A stretch of 64,000 bases of DNA, from contig JAOTON010000950.1 in NCBI GenBank assembly GCA_034440635.1, forward strand, positions 620,001-684,000, given 5' to 3'. Position numbers and translations under genes: made by a program. Under the pieces are notes generated by a model. The model was not told the DNA's origin, searched no databases, and was given only the letters and a program-made list of their open reading frames with translations. Of the stretch, positions 46,415 through 58,147 are shown piece after piece. The stretch comes from Lepas anatifera (Eukaryota; Arthropoda; Thecostraca; Lepadidae). Numbering within the stretch: the stretch's first letter is position 1; each line of letters opens with the position of its first letter.

Positions 46415-47207
46415 CACGTTAGATCCGCAGGGGAGCATATTGTCCATAACAAATCTCCACAAATAAGTGGCACTTCAGAACTCTCCAAGGACAAATAAAG
46501 CTCGTGTACATGCTCCAGCTTTACAATGTGACCGTGCTGGAGCCTCCCGAGTGAGTTAGCAGCACGCGCACGCCCGGCCATCGGCGCGGCCGCCCCGCCA
46601 GCTAATGAGAGTCCTGTCTGATCAGTGACGGTGTTGCCACGCCGCGCTGGTGCCGCCCGGCCGATGTTCCGGGGGACCGACGGAGGTTGGCCTGGGGACA
46701 TTTAGCCACGCACTGGAGCTGCAGCGGCCGCTGCCGGCTGAATGACGTCGGCCTAATGGTGGTGACATTCAGATCGGTGGTTGTCATGCATTAGGTCAGG
46801 CCGGGAGGTGCGCGCCCCGCGGCTGAGCCCTGCACAGCCGCCCAATGTGAACTTCCACCCATGTCCGACGGGTGGGATGAATCACTTAACCAGCTCTGGG
46901 CTGGTACCTCGAATAACAGACGAGAACATAGTATTGCACTCTGGGAGGCAGGTTTCATAACTTTACATGGCACGGCGTGAGAAGTTCAGCACGGTGAACA
47001 AACAACTCGGCAGTGTGCGAACGCTGAATCTATAATCGAAGCAGAATGGTGTGTGAATTGTATGGGTTTGTACTGTATGGGATTGGGCGTATGAAATTTG
47101 CATTGCGTAGGTCTATGTGAAAATACAAAGAGTACGATTTAAGCGTCTTGGAACTTCAAAACCCGAAACCAGAACGTTCTTTTTATGCACCAATGTCGGA
47201 TGTGAAA
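46415..47207. other. Unassigned; GC-rich patch at 46540-46850
   Basis: The patch is CpG-rich (GGCCATCGGCGCGGCCGCC) and resembles, in short words only, the GC block of repeat R near 20480. No exon with plausible borders was found. Confidence 0.3.
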
Positions 47208-47232
47208 TATAAATAAATAAATAAATAAATAA

Positions 47233-47275
<43 letters not shown>
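47208..47275. repeat. (AAAT)n then (AT)n microsatellite
   Basis: AAATA repeats at 47208-47238 pass directly into TA repeats. Confidence 0.92.
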
Positions 47276-47281
<6 letters not shown>

Positions 47282-48159
47282 GCATACGGTTAGTCACTAC
47301 AACTTTTGTAAAACAACGACCGTCTGACTGGGCCGTCACCTGCATTTTAAGGTGAGCTTGTTTCCTTGAGTGGGAAACAGAACTCAGCTCAGAAAGCAGC
47401 CCACGATACGAGTAGAACTCGAACTGAGTCCAGCACCTCTTTCCGCAGTTTCGATGGGACATTCGGCAGACAAGCTCACCCGTCGACGAATCTGACACTA
47501 TACTGCCTTGCGAAAGGAACATCCCTTTCTTTGAGCTATATTCACAATTAATCAACCGACTGTAATAACTCCAGTCACCATTCAGTACGTCCGGAATGTT
47601 TTTCTAATGCTTCATGCATACTCTCTAGGCGAATCCATATAACGCGTGCACACATTGTCGTCGGTTTAAAGAGGGCGTTTTGATACTGCACGGGAGGTCG
47701 ATGGGCTCCACAGGCGCAGTTAGTGGACACATGCCGCTCCGACAGCCCAAGTTTGTTTACCAATGTCAACACGTCAGCCCATGTAGTAATGACGACCCAC
47801 TGCTCTGCGGGTCAAAAGCACACGAAGAACCGCCTAATGGTCCGCCGTGTTTCGTGCTGGCGGCTGTGCATGACCGTTATCATTAAGTATCTCAACGATG
47901 AAAATACGACGTGGATCCATATTCAGCATGCAGATAGTTGCATCCCAATCAGATTAAAGCGTCCTAGTTGAAGCGCCAGACCCAGCTGTCGTGCCGTCTA
48001 ATGGGATTACTGGCTCCGATACGGCCGACTTCAACTGTTGCCCCGTCCACCGGCCTGCCGTCGGCGACCGCTTCAAGAGCCTGTTGCGCGCTAATGAGGT
48101 CACGCTACAAAACCCGGCACGGTCTCAGTGGACACACCGGCGCCTCTGGATCATGACAC
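47276..48159. other. Unassigned sequence
   Basis: No supported gene; short frames only. Confidence 0.35.
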
Positions 48160-48860
48160 CCAGGGGCGTGTACGGCGCCGGAAGAGCACGCTACCGGTAG
48201 CGTGCGTGGCGTCGGAAGAACACGCTACCGGGGGCGTGCTTGGCACCGAAAAACACGCAACCCGGGGAGTGAGCGGTGCCGGAAGAACACCCTACCGGTA
48301 GCGTGCAGGGCAACGGAAGAACACGCTACCGGAAGTGTGTACGGTGTCGGAGAAACACGCTACCCGGAGCGTGCGTGGCGCCGGAAGAACACGATACCAG
48401 GAGCGTGCGCGGCACCGGAAGAACACGCTACCGGAAGTGTGTACGGTACCGGAAGAACACGCTACCGGTAGCGTGCAGGGCACCGGAAGAACACGCTACC
48501 GGAAGTGTGTACGATTCCGGAGAAACACGCTACCCGGAGCGTGCGTGGCGGCGGAAGAACACGATACCACGAGCGTGCGCGGCACCGGAAGAAAACGCTA
48601 CCGGGAGTGTACGGTGCCGGAAGAACACGCTACCGGTAGCGTGCAGGGCACCGGAAGAACACGCTACCGGAAGTGTGTACGGTGCCGGAGAAACACGCTA
48701 CCCGGAGCGTGCGTGGCGCCGGAAGAACACGCTACCCGGAGCGTAAGCGGCGCCGGAAGAACACGCTACCGGGAGCGTGCGTGGCGTCGGAAGAACGGGA
48801 GCGTGCAGGGCACCGGAAGAGAACACGGCGGGTCTGAAGAGAGCGTGCGGGGCCGTGGTC
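48160..48860. repeat. 34-bp minisatellite with palindromic core, about 20 copies
   Basis: Unit GGCGCCGGAAGAACACGCTA followed by CCGGTAGCGTGCGT or CCCGGAGCGTGCGT. Many units contain the perfect palindrome CACGCTACCGGTAGCGTG. A higher-order alternation of GTGTACGG and GCGTGG variants is visible. All three + frames are open for long stretches because the unit has no stop codon; they are not genes. It lies downstream of pelota. Confidence 0.93.
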
Positions 48861-49769
48861 TGAAGGGAACACGGCACGCTGCCGACTGATGATTTCCGAA
48901 CACATTCCTGTCACACCTGCCTAGAACACCAGCCCACTTTTCCGCCGCTGCGCTGTTATTGTGAGAACTGCAGCAAAGCAGGCGCAAGGATTCGCGGCAC
49001 GCAACTGAACTACCGACACGGGTCCCTCGTGTCGGCCGTTCGGGCACTGCTGGGATCTATGTTAGGGGCAGGAGTGATAGCTTCCACAGCTCCACCGTGC
49101 CCGGCGGCTTCGCACGCCGCTGCTTGACCACACAATCTAGTTCCAGCTCTGATGGTGATATACAAGCTCCCGTATCCACAAAGCATGAATACATAATACA
49201 TATGTGATGCGATGAACGATGTTCTCCAGGCCCCTCATTCAAGCCGTCAGCCGCAATGCTCTATTTAAAACAGTAAAACGACTCAATGAAAAAATGTATG
49301 CACATCGTTGGAAATGCACTGATACAGAGCATAATTTATACAATACAGGCTGCGCACACGACCCAAAGCAAATGGCTTTAAAAAGCAGCTTTAGTAGCCA
49401 ATACAAAACACGACAAAATATTCTCAATTGGTGCCTCCGATATCAGCACTGTTAACTTGGAAAATACAATTCACCACGAAAGGTGAGCTTTCCAATATTT
49501 GTGTGATAAGCACTATCTGGTTCATGCAGGAACTACAGCAGGTGTAGTTCCACCATTCTAATCCCACACACTTGCCATCCATTGAATACAACGCACGGCT
49601 CCTGCCGACAGTTCAAACACCCCCAGCGCGTCTTTGTGTTTCTTGGCTGCTACAAGTCCGACCCTGTCCCTATAACCTCTCAAAGTGGGCAATACTCGTT
49701 CTAGCAGAATACCACTCCACAAGTCGCTACAAGAGCCCTCACAGCTACTTAAGCACTTTGAAAGCGACA
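48861..49769. other. Unassigned, between minisatellite and pelota 3' end
   Basis: No gene or named repeat seen. Confidence 0.35.
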
Positions 49770-49781
49770 TAAGGATAATAA

Positions 49782-49787
49782 TTTATT
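49782..49787 (-). terminator. Poly(A) signal AATAAA of pelota
   Basis: TTTATT on + reads AATAAA on -, about 170 bases after the pelota stop codon, a usual distance. Confidence 0.65.
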
Positions 49788-49953
49788 GAAGTTCCATTCG
49801 TCACATCACAGCCCGCCTGGGGAGAGGTACTCCCCGGGGAGGCTCTCGCGTGACAGGTGTAACCCGTGGCAGCCAGTGCCGCCACACGGCAGGGCCTCAG
49901 GCCCGCGTCACGCGGCCCCTGGCGGCGGCAGCGGGGCTAGCGTGCCGCGCTGG

Positions 49954-50048
49954 TCAGTCACTGTCACTGTCGCTGCCCTCGTCCTCCGACTCGATCTCCG
50001 GCATCGGGTACCGCAGGATGGCCGCGATGCCCGACAGCTGCTCCAGCT
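49954..50048 (-). CDS. pelo: pelo terminal exon
   Basis: Acceptor GTCCTCAG on -, completes the Gln codon split C|AG, then LEQLSGIAAILRYPMPEIES, acidic tail, stop TGA at 49956-49954. Third codon positions are mostly G or C, unlike the flanking AT-rich DNA. Confidence 0.93.
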
Positions 50049-50656
50049 CTGAGGACGGCGTACCGTACCGTCAGTCCGCGAACACGCACCGTCACGCCCC
50101 CAGACCGCCAGGTCAGCTCCGGAGCCGCCGGCTTCACTGGGACCGCACCACCGCCTCCACGACAAAAGCTTTTACACAGCCGCCACGGCAGGAGCATCTC
50201 CAACTTGTTCCATGCAACTTCAGTAGCGTGAAATGTGCAACCAAATAAATGTTATATAATCAAATACGGGTACTTTAATGTCACTTATCCTGGATTAAAA
50301 CCACCGCAAATTGGGACACTGCTCGACATGTAGTGTCACTTGTCCAATTAATGTTACATAACTCGAAAAGTGCGGCTGAGCGAGGATAATTAAATTGTGT
50401 TAAACAGACAAAACGGGAACATTTAGACCAAGCTGGTATTACGATTCCAGTACGTGCAGCAAAAACGGGCACAACACAAGCATATTACAGTAATCCGTCA
50501 TTTACCGCCAGTAGCACCCGACGGCTAAGGCAATCGTTAGGTTACTCACGCTCGCCGGAGATGTGCAGACTGGAGAAGATGCGGACCTCGCCGCCGTAGT
50601 CCTTTACACCGTCCACCAGCGCCACGTACTTCTTCCGCTCGGACAGGTCGAGAGAC
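49954..50656 (-). CDS. pelo: Pelota (ribosome rescue factor), last two coding exons
   Basis: Pelota/Dom34 is a cytoplasmic eRF1 relative that, with Hbs1, enters the empty A site of stalled ribosomes and splits them for no-go and non-stop decay. Exons 50656-50550 and 50048-49954 on - join in phase 1 to give SLDLSERKKYVALVDGVKDY, GEVRIFSSLHISGEQLEQLS, GIAAILRYPMPEIE and an acidic ESEDEGSDSDSD end. The IFSSLH.SGEQL..L.G.AAILR.P.PE string is diagnostic of the C-terminal (eRF1 domain 3-like) end of metazoan pelota, including the acidic tail. About 67 of the usual 380-390 residues are here. The preceding exons must lie on - beyond 50656. I could not find them in the window, so the next intron is over 13 kb or the locus is broken. 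Confidence 0.93.
50550..50656 (-). CDS. pelo: pelo penultimate exon
   Basis: 107 nt with acceptor TTGTGTTGCAG and donor GTGAGT on -, phase 1 in and out, 35 whole codons. It holds the RKKYVALVDGV and EVRIFSSLHISGE parts of the C-terminal domain. Confidence 0.93.
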
Positions 50657-50989
50657 CTGCAACACAAGCATGCGTCAGACAAGTCGCCAAGTCAGATCGA
50701 TGTTCAGGTCGGTTGGCAAACGGCGAATCGGCAGACCAAAACCATAACGGTCAAGGGGGAGCGAAGGGTGCCCTGGAGCTGCGTGCTTTTAAACATATCC
50801 TTGTGAAAGGTAAATGTCATTTTGCCCGCCAAAGCCAGATAAGAGAAAAAAAACATAAAATCGGGAAGACTGCCACGACCTTAAACAACTAGCCTACTAT
50901 TTCCCTCGCCAGGAACCTTTACTGCATCCTGACGCTTAAAATAACAAAACTGGGTCTTTAACTACAAGGATTACAACTTACAATTTGAA

Positions 50990-51250
50990 ACGCTGGATCC
51001 AAACTGGAGAAAGCCACATTAAGGTGCTGTGCCTGACCCCGACTGGTGCTGTACCTGACCCCGACTGGTGCTGAACCTGACCCCGACTGGTGCTGAACCT
51101 GACCCCGACTGGTGCTGCACCTGATCCCGACTGGTGCTGTGCCTGAACCCGACTGGTGGGGATGGGAAATACTATGGTGCTGGGCCTGATTCCGACTGGT
51201 GGGCTGTGCCTGACCCTGACTGGTGCTGTGCCTGACCCCGACTGGTGCTG
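50990..51250. repeat. 22-bp minisatellite (pelo intron)
   Basis: Unit CTGTGCCTGACCCCGACTGG plus TG, about 10 copies, with variants. It merges to the right with a longer-period array built from the same words. Confidence 0.9.
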
Positions 51251-52195
51251 TGCCTGATCCCGACTGGTGGGGATGGGAAATACCACGGTGCTGTGCGTGA
51301 TCCCGACTGGTGGGGATGGGAAATACCACGGTGCTGTACGTGATCTCGATTGGTGGGGATGGGAAATACTACGGTGCTGTGCGTGATCCCGATTGGTGGG
51401 GATGGGAAATGCTATGGTGCTGTGCCTGACCCCGACTGGTACTGTGCGTGATCCCAATTGGTGGGGATGGGAAATACCACGGTACTGTGCGTGATCCCGA
51501 CTGGTGGGGAACTGGGAAATACCACTGGTGCTGTACGTGATCTCGATTGGTGGGGGATGGGAAATACTACGGTGCTGTGCGTGATCCCGATTGGTGGGGA
51601 TGGGAAATACTACGGTGCTGTGCGTGATCCCGACTGGTGGGATGGGAAATACTACGGTGCTGTGCGTGATCCCAATTTATGGGGATGGGAAATACTACGG
51701 TGCTGTGCGTGATCCCGACTGGTGGGATGGGAAATACCCCGATGCTGTGCGTGATCCCGATTGGTGGGGATGGGAAATACTACGGTGCTGTTTGTGATCC
51801 CGATTGGTGGGGATGGGAATACCCCAGTGCTGTGCGTGATTCTGATTGGTGGGGATGGGAAATACCCCAGTGCTGTGCGTGATCCCAATTGGTGGGGGAT
51901 GTGAAATACCCCGGGTGCTGTGCGTGATACTGATTGGCGGGGGATGGGAAATACCCCAGTGCTGTGCCTGACCCCAATTGGTGGGGGATGTGAAATACCC
52001 CGGTGCTGTGTCTGATCCCGATTGGTGGGGATGGGAAATACTACGGTGCTGTGTGTGACCCCGACTGGTGGGATGGGAAATACTACGGTGCTGTGTGTGA
52101 TTCCTGATTGGTAGGGATGGGAAATACCACGGTGCTGTGTGTGATTCCGATTGGTGGGGATGGGAAAAACCACGGTGCTGTGCGTGAGCTCGAGT
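51150..52195. repeat. 41-44-bp minisatellite (pelo intron), about 24 copies
   Basis: Unit GGTGGGGATGGGAAATACCA then CGGTGCTGTGCGTGATCCCGATT. It shares CTGTGC.TGA.CCCGA.TGG with the 22-bp array at its left, so the long unit looks like the short one plus an inserted GGGGATGGGAAATAC.ACGG block. Open frames here are repeat-driven. Confidence 0.92.
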
Positions 52196-52794
52196 TCAGG
52201 AGCAGTAAGGCTGTCGAAGGCTACCAAGTGCGCTGCGCAATCGTCTCGTAAACTGCATCACAACGAGGTCACCAGGAGAGACAAACGGAGAGACGCAAAA
52301 CGGCCCAGTCCTCGTGGGAGCTTTGATGCAGCAGAGCTGCCACGCTCAGCAGATAGATCATGAGTCACGAACGATTTACAGCCCCCCGGTGCTGCGTGGT
52401 CTGGGAAACCATCGTACCTACTCATCATTTTCATATGACAGAAAACACAGACTGGCCAGAGGAGAAGGGGGTAAGGACGGAACAATGACGACCTTCGGCA
52501 GAGAGCGTGGCAAAAGGTAGAGAAACGACGATATCAATGCAATGAAACATTCCGGTAGGGTTGCCTAACATTACCACCATCACAGAAGTTCACCAAATAC
52601 CTAACAAGGGTTTGAATTCACGTAATCGGACGCATACAACGTCAATGGACTGTACCGCTTAACTGGGACAAGGAAGTTCAGCCCATCAGGTGGCAGACCC
52701 ACCAACGCTAAAACCACGTCTAAACGCGTCCATCGCCTACCTCCCACGCTCGGTCCGTCGCTCTCGAGTCCCCCCCCCCGTCGTCGTAGTGTCG
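52196..52794. other. Unassigned spacer between minisatellites
   Basis: No exon of pelota or other gene recognised. Confidence 0.4.
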
Positions 52795-53425
52795 CTCCGC
52801 ACCCGTCCCCTCGGGCAACAGTCGCGCGGACCCGTCCCCTTGGCTACAGTCGCGCGGACCCGTCCCCTCGGGCCACAGTCGCGCGGACCCGTCCCTGAGG
52901 CTACAGTCGCGCGGACCCGTCCCTCCGGCTACAGTCGCGCGGACCCGTCCCGCTCGTGCACAGTCGCGCGGACCCGTCCCTCCGGCTACAGTCGCGCGGA
53001 CCCGTCCCCTCCGGCTACAGTCGCGCGGACCCGTCCCCTCCGGCTACAGTCGCGCGGACCCGTCCCGCTCGTGCTACAGTCGCGCAGACCCGTCTCCTCC
53101 GGCTACAGCTGCGCAGACCCGTCCCCTCCGGCTACAGTCGCGCAGACCCGTCCCCTCGGCTACAGTCACGCGGACCCGTCCCGCTCGGGCTAAGTGGCGC
53201 GGACCCGTCCCCTCCGGCTACAGTCGCGCGGACCCGTCCCTCCGGCTACAGTCGCGCGGACCCGTCCCTCCGGCTACAGTCGCGCGGACCCGTCTCCTCC
53301 GGCTACAGTCGCGCGGACCCGTCCCCTCCGGCTACAGTCGCGCGGACCCGTCCCCTCCGGCTACAGTCGCGCGGACCCGTCCCCTCCGGCTACAGTCGCG
53401 CGGACCCGTTCCGCTGACCCCGGCC
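52795..53425. repeat. 29-bp minisatellite, about 22 copies
   Basis: Unit CAGTCGCGCGGACCCGTCCC then CTCCGGCTA, with single-base losses that shift frames. Very CpG-rich. The Arg/Pro/Ser-rich open frames are repeat artefacts. Confidence 0.93.
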
Positions 53426-55194
53426 TACTGGATCCGGAACTCACCTGACACAGTTTTTTTCTCTCCAATCCTGGCATGTAGTTCTTTCCTTTGCTATGCT
53501 TGTATTTCTACGATGCAGTCTCATGCCATCTCGCACCCAGCATCACATATATTTTGAGGCTCTAAAGTAGCGTTCACCTCCTTTTCTTTTCAATCCAGTC
53601 AAGTGTGTTCTTTTATAACATGTGATGTATATTTGATGTGTTGTCAGGACCTGAATACATGTATGGAAGTAAAGAGACACCACCAAGGTTGCAGTCGACT
53701 CACTGTTCAAAAATCAATATCACACAGTGAAAAACACCAGATGCAACAGCAAAACTTCAATTATGTTGATATTGACACTGATATATTGGATATCGGTAAG
53801 AGAGTTCAGGTCAACTCCAGCACCCCACAATCCCTTTCCAATAGGAGATAAGAACAAGAAAACAAAAGCGAATACTTTCAATATCTAATTCAAGAATGCT
53901 TGCAAACTGAGAAGCTAGCCTTCACCTTTGCTGGTGTTCCGAAGCCGGTATCTGTTGGCGGTTACAGGTATCCATGGTAACAAACACCTGGCCCGGTGCC
54001 GAGCTTTTGCCACTACCAGCACAAATTGTATTAAGCTGGTTCGTTCTAAAATTTTGTACCAAAATTAGCTATCAAGGTTGAAAAATAAGTGAAAACATGA
54101 GTTTTCACTAAATCGCCGGCGGATGAATGTTAAACAATTGGCAAGAGCACTCGGATTCAATGCGCGAAGGAAAACACTATTTTACATTTGCTTCGAGTAA
54201 ATGAAACCCATCCGTAAATTGGCCGCTTTACATTACCTGTAAAGCAGGTTTTATTGACACAAGGAAGGCATTTTGGCGGCGAACGCATCACGTGCTAGGA
54301 CAGTTGTCTTCGTTGAGCATCAGGCTATTGAAAAATATGGTCAGACCACGCAATGTTTGCCACTGTTTCCCTCGCTTTACGAGCAGCTGGAATTTAGTTT
54401 GCAACAATTCAGCGATTAATGGACGTGAATTGCGACAACACATTCCAACTTGTCTTGAAACTTCAGGTGATTTCCACTTATTTAGTTACCTCACCGTCAG
54501 GGTAGCGAAGCTATCTAAATACTAGGTAAATTAATCCTCAGTCAAGCGAGCGCGAACAATACAGTGCCATTAAATAAAACGGGTAGGAAAATGGAAAATA
54601 AACAGATAGAATGGTGCGTCCAGCAATAACATCGCATACTTTATCGTCTAAAACCCTTAGCTAAGATTTAAAACAAAGCCACGTGGCTGACCACTTTGTT
54701 TCTAAACGCACACGGCGTGCCGTTGAATATGTCTGCTAATGGACACCGGCTTAGGAACTCGTTTGTCCTTCTGGGTAACCTCCTGAACAGACCCTCCTCC
54801 ACAGTGTTGACACGAGCATACAGAGTGTGAACTAATGCCATTTGTCTTGTCGTTCTCGCCGGAACACTAAGAAAGAAAAGTTGTAGCAAAAATGATTATT
54901 TGATTTTATACCCGCGGACATTCCTTAGAAACATAAATTATGTGATGCTGAATTCTACGCAATGATAGAGAATTGAGTAAAAAATGTTTCATTAATTATT
55001 TATAGTCAAATTATCGGCATTGTTGCCTGGAGTGCCCGTTTAGCCACATGAGAAACTTGCATTGCACTCTTTCTATTCAAGTCATATAAGATACTGCCAT
55101 CCAATTCCATATGACAGTGCAGTAATCCACTACGGATGGAACGTAACCGTACCAGGAAACCAGGACTGCTGACCTGCTGAAGTACTAGGGTTGA
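53426..55194. other. Unassigned AT-rich sequence (likely pelo intron)
   Basis: No exon, named repeat or RNA gene found. Confidence 0.35.
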
Positions 55195-55275
55195 TAATCC
55201 CGGGATCGGGATCCCGGATCCGGGATGTGTTAATCCCGAATCCCGGGATTATATATTTCTAATCCCGGGATCCCG
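55195..55275. repeat. CCCGGGAT-rich palindromic cluster
   Basis: AATCCCGGGATCGGGATCCC, GGATCCGGGAT and two more AATCCCGGGAT words form several overlapping palindromes. AGGGTTGATAATCCCGGGAT at its left resembles the terminus of some hAT elements, but no partner end was found. Confidence 0.6.
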
Positions 55276-57220
55276 ATATTTTCAAACACTAAAATAGCGT
55301 GGAAGCGTCGTTGATATTAATAAAAATCATTATAGAATCCAACAACATGCTACAGCGTTGTTTTATGCTTAATATTTTACCTACCTGAAATGTTCAAACA
55401 CAGCAAAGCCTGGCTCTCCTTCTGCATGTACGTAGATTATACCTGGCATCGCTTCACAGTTCACACCGTGTCAGTTTTCTGTTCTAGCTCGAGACTGAAA
55501 GTAAAAAAATGTTTTTGAACGACCCTAACGAGACATGCATTGCGATCGAAAAGAACCAGACGCATGGCTTTAATAGATTACAATTGATCCCTGGGTGTCA
55601 CAACTGACCCTTGATGGGGTCAAATGACATGACATTTTTATTTGTTTTTTTTTAAATTTGAAGGAAGTATTTAAGCCAAGTTATGTAGCTATGTACTAGC
55701 CAAGCAAGACCAATCATTGTTTCTATTTTGTTATAGTGCTACATCTGCCAGATAGCAAAATTGTCAGGCTGCTGAAAATATGATGAAAGTTTCCTGGCAC
55801 AAAGCATTGCCCTTCCTGAAGCAGAAAAGTAAGAATCGTTACAGTTGACCCCGGTCTCCTTATCAACTTTACAGAAAAGTAATGCAACGATCTCACTCTA
55901 AATTTCACATATGCTACCAACACAATAATAATAAATGGGCTAGCACTTCACACCGGCACACCAGTAACCAGTCTGACGCGCTTTGACTACACTGTGTCCC
56001 GCCTAATCCACGAACGAGCTCTGAGCGCTGACAACGTGCATCTGTTTTAATGAGTTTATGTGTAATCACCTTTTTTTATTGTTTTAGGTTTTCTTGTGAT
56101 TTTACTCTTTATCTTTTATCTCCTGCTGCACCCAATTGACGATGGAATATGAAAGCCTCTCCTGTATGAGGATGTTCTGAAATATACATACATACATACA
56201 TACAACCGACCACGTCTGAAATGGAGCATCATGAGTGCCACGGTACTGGCTGGCGGTGGCTTCTGGTCGGATAAAAACGATTTTGATTGGTTTTAGGTAT
56301 TTCCTGCGTTGTGTTAGTTAAATTGATGCTGAGGCTACTTAGCGGATTTCCGGAACTACTTGTTTGTTACTTTTGTACGATGGAGTAGACGGCTACTGAT
56401 GGTTTTTGAATACAATTTTGTGGATTGTCGTTTGGGACGAGCAATAGAACAAACTTATTATTAGGGGTGGTATTGTTTATTTTCGTTAGGGAGTTTTTAT
56501 TAAGTTTTAGATGACTTGTCTTTTATAATTTCCGGCACGGGGAATTTGCCGATAGGGGCCAATTGGCCCCAGTTAACATGTTAAAATGACCTGGGACAGA
56601 TGCATGCTCAAGTAGTTGTAGATGCAAGCGATGGACGTTATGATCCTAGCCAGACAGTCGCTTCAATCGATGCTTCAACAGGCTCTAGATAAGATAAGAG
56701 TTTCAGCCATATCACAGTTAGCGCATCCAGGCTAAGTCTCTTCATCCTTCGCTTATGGCCATTAAGAGTTAAACCTGCGCCAAGAACGGGTGATGTCTGT
56801 CCTCGCTGGTCATACAGTCCCTACATTGTTACTTTTTCACTGTCAATGTCTACCGTCTCGTTTGCCTTTTCCTGTGTACTATGGTATACCCACAATGGCC
56901 GGTATGGTAATATTTTTTAATATGACTAATATACATTAATTTTTGTTTTAATAATAATATGTGCGTTTACTGCTCGTTTAGCTCATTTAACTAAAAACCC
57001 AAGTACTCTCGCGTCTACTCTTTAAAAACAGCCAATGAGAATACCGAGTCACATATTTCTTATTGCGATGTTATCTTAGTGAAGCCCCAGCGTGAGACCG
57101 AAACGCGAGTTTGGTGTCAAGTATCACGCCTAAATCCGTTATGTTCTCAACGTGTTCCAATGGTGTGACTTCTACGAAATATGTCTAATGAAACGGTCTG
57201 GTATTCAATCAGGGCATATT
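55276..57220. other. Unassigned, with a possible LINE 3' end
   Basis: At 55960-56205 a short frame (FDYTVSRLIHERALS to a stop near 56049) is followed by an ACCCAATTGACGATGGAATA block and a (CATA)n tail, a layout like a LINE 3' end. The rest shows nothing I can name. Confidence 0.35.
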
Positions 57221-57224
57221 TTAA

Positions 57225-58143
57225 CATGCGCCCCGCTGGGGTCCCTGGCATGACACAACCCGCTGGGGGGCGTTTTTCACCCCCTCCGTATCTCATTTCC
57301 TAGGACAGCTAAAGGAAAATTACAGACGGCGTTCGAAAGCTCTTGACGAGACGAAGAAAAATTATACGAAGTATTTTTATGTCAGGTCAATATGCTAGGT
57401 CAAATATCTCTGCATCATTGGATTCCTCTCATCGTGGCAAATCGAATGATGTATAATATGACCTTGCTAGGTCAAATTGTGAAAATGACCTTACATCGAG
57501 CTAGGTCAAGGTCACATGGTGACCTGGTATGGTCATGTTGCATATCAATCGACTCCCCGTGACAATAAGCACAACGAAAGCAAAATTGGACCTTCATCTT
57601 AATTCAGTGAGAAGTTATTGGCAAAACAATCACTGTATGTTCCTGTGACCTGACGTGACCTTTGAGAGGTCAGATGGTCAAAAACTCAACTTTAAGATCG
57701 CGATTGTGGCAAGAATACACGGCTTGATAATTTTCAGCATTATTTATCCAGTTTTTACTGAAAACGAGCCCTTTTTTTCACCATAGACATAATAGGGTGA
57801 CCAAAAAATTGACCCCACCTTAGGTCAACAGTATCAAAATTCCGAAATAGCAGATTTGTAGACCCTAATGACCTTATCATATGGCGAAAGTTTGAAACTG
57901 ATCGGTTGACAGATATTCCTTAGGCACTGCTTCGAACTCTTGATTTTTGGTTTTGAGGTCGGGTCACTTGACCTTGAATAGCTCCTTGACCCGACATGGC
58001 CTGACCTAAAAAATTTTGTCGGATGCGTAAAATTGCTCAGAGATAAGGTACTGTAAGTTTCGTTGTCCTGCGCCTCTTCGTTTTTGCGTTATCAGGGAAA
58101 AAACGAGGCTGGGGCAAATTTCGTCCCCCGAGCGGGCCACGTG
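57225..58143 (+). mobile_element. TTAA-flanked element, family D copy 1
   Basis: A complete 919-bp copy between TTAA at 57221-57224 and 58144-58147. Ends CATGCGCCCCGCTGGGG and the complement of CACGTGGCCCGCTCGGGG. The interior has the common plan: AAATCGAATGATGTATAATA then TGACCTTGCTAGGTCAAAT (57450), many AGGTCA/TGACCT, and a right-hand GAGGTCGGGTCACTTGACCT block (57955). No coding frame. Confidence 0.85.
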
Positions 58144-58147
58144 TTAA

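Noticed and set aside
48160..48860. CRISPR-like appearance of regular 34-bp repeats
   Set aside because: Units are directly tandem with no unique spacers, and the window is clearly eukaryotic.
48202..48889. Overlapping open frames in all three + frames, up to 184 codons
   Set aside because: The 34-bp minisatellite unit has no stop codon in any frame.
52690..53448. Arg/Pro-rich proteins of 84-167 residues
   Set aside because: Products of the 29-bp GC-rich minisatellite.
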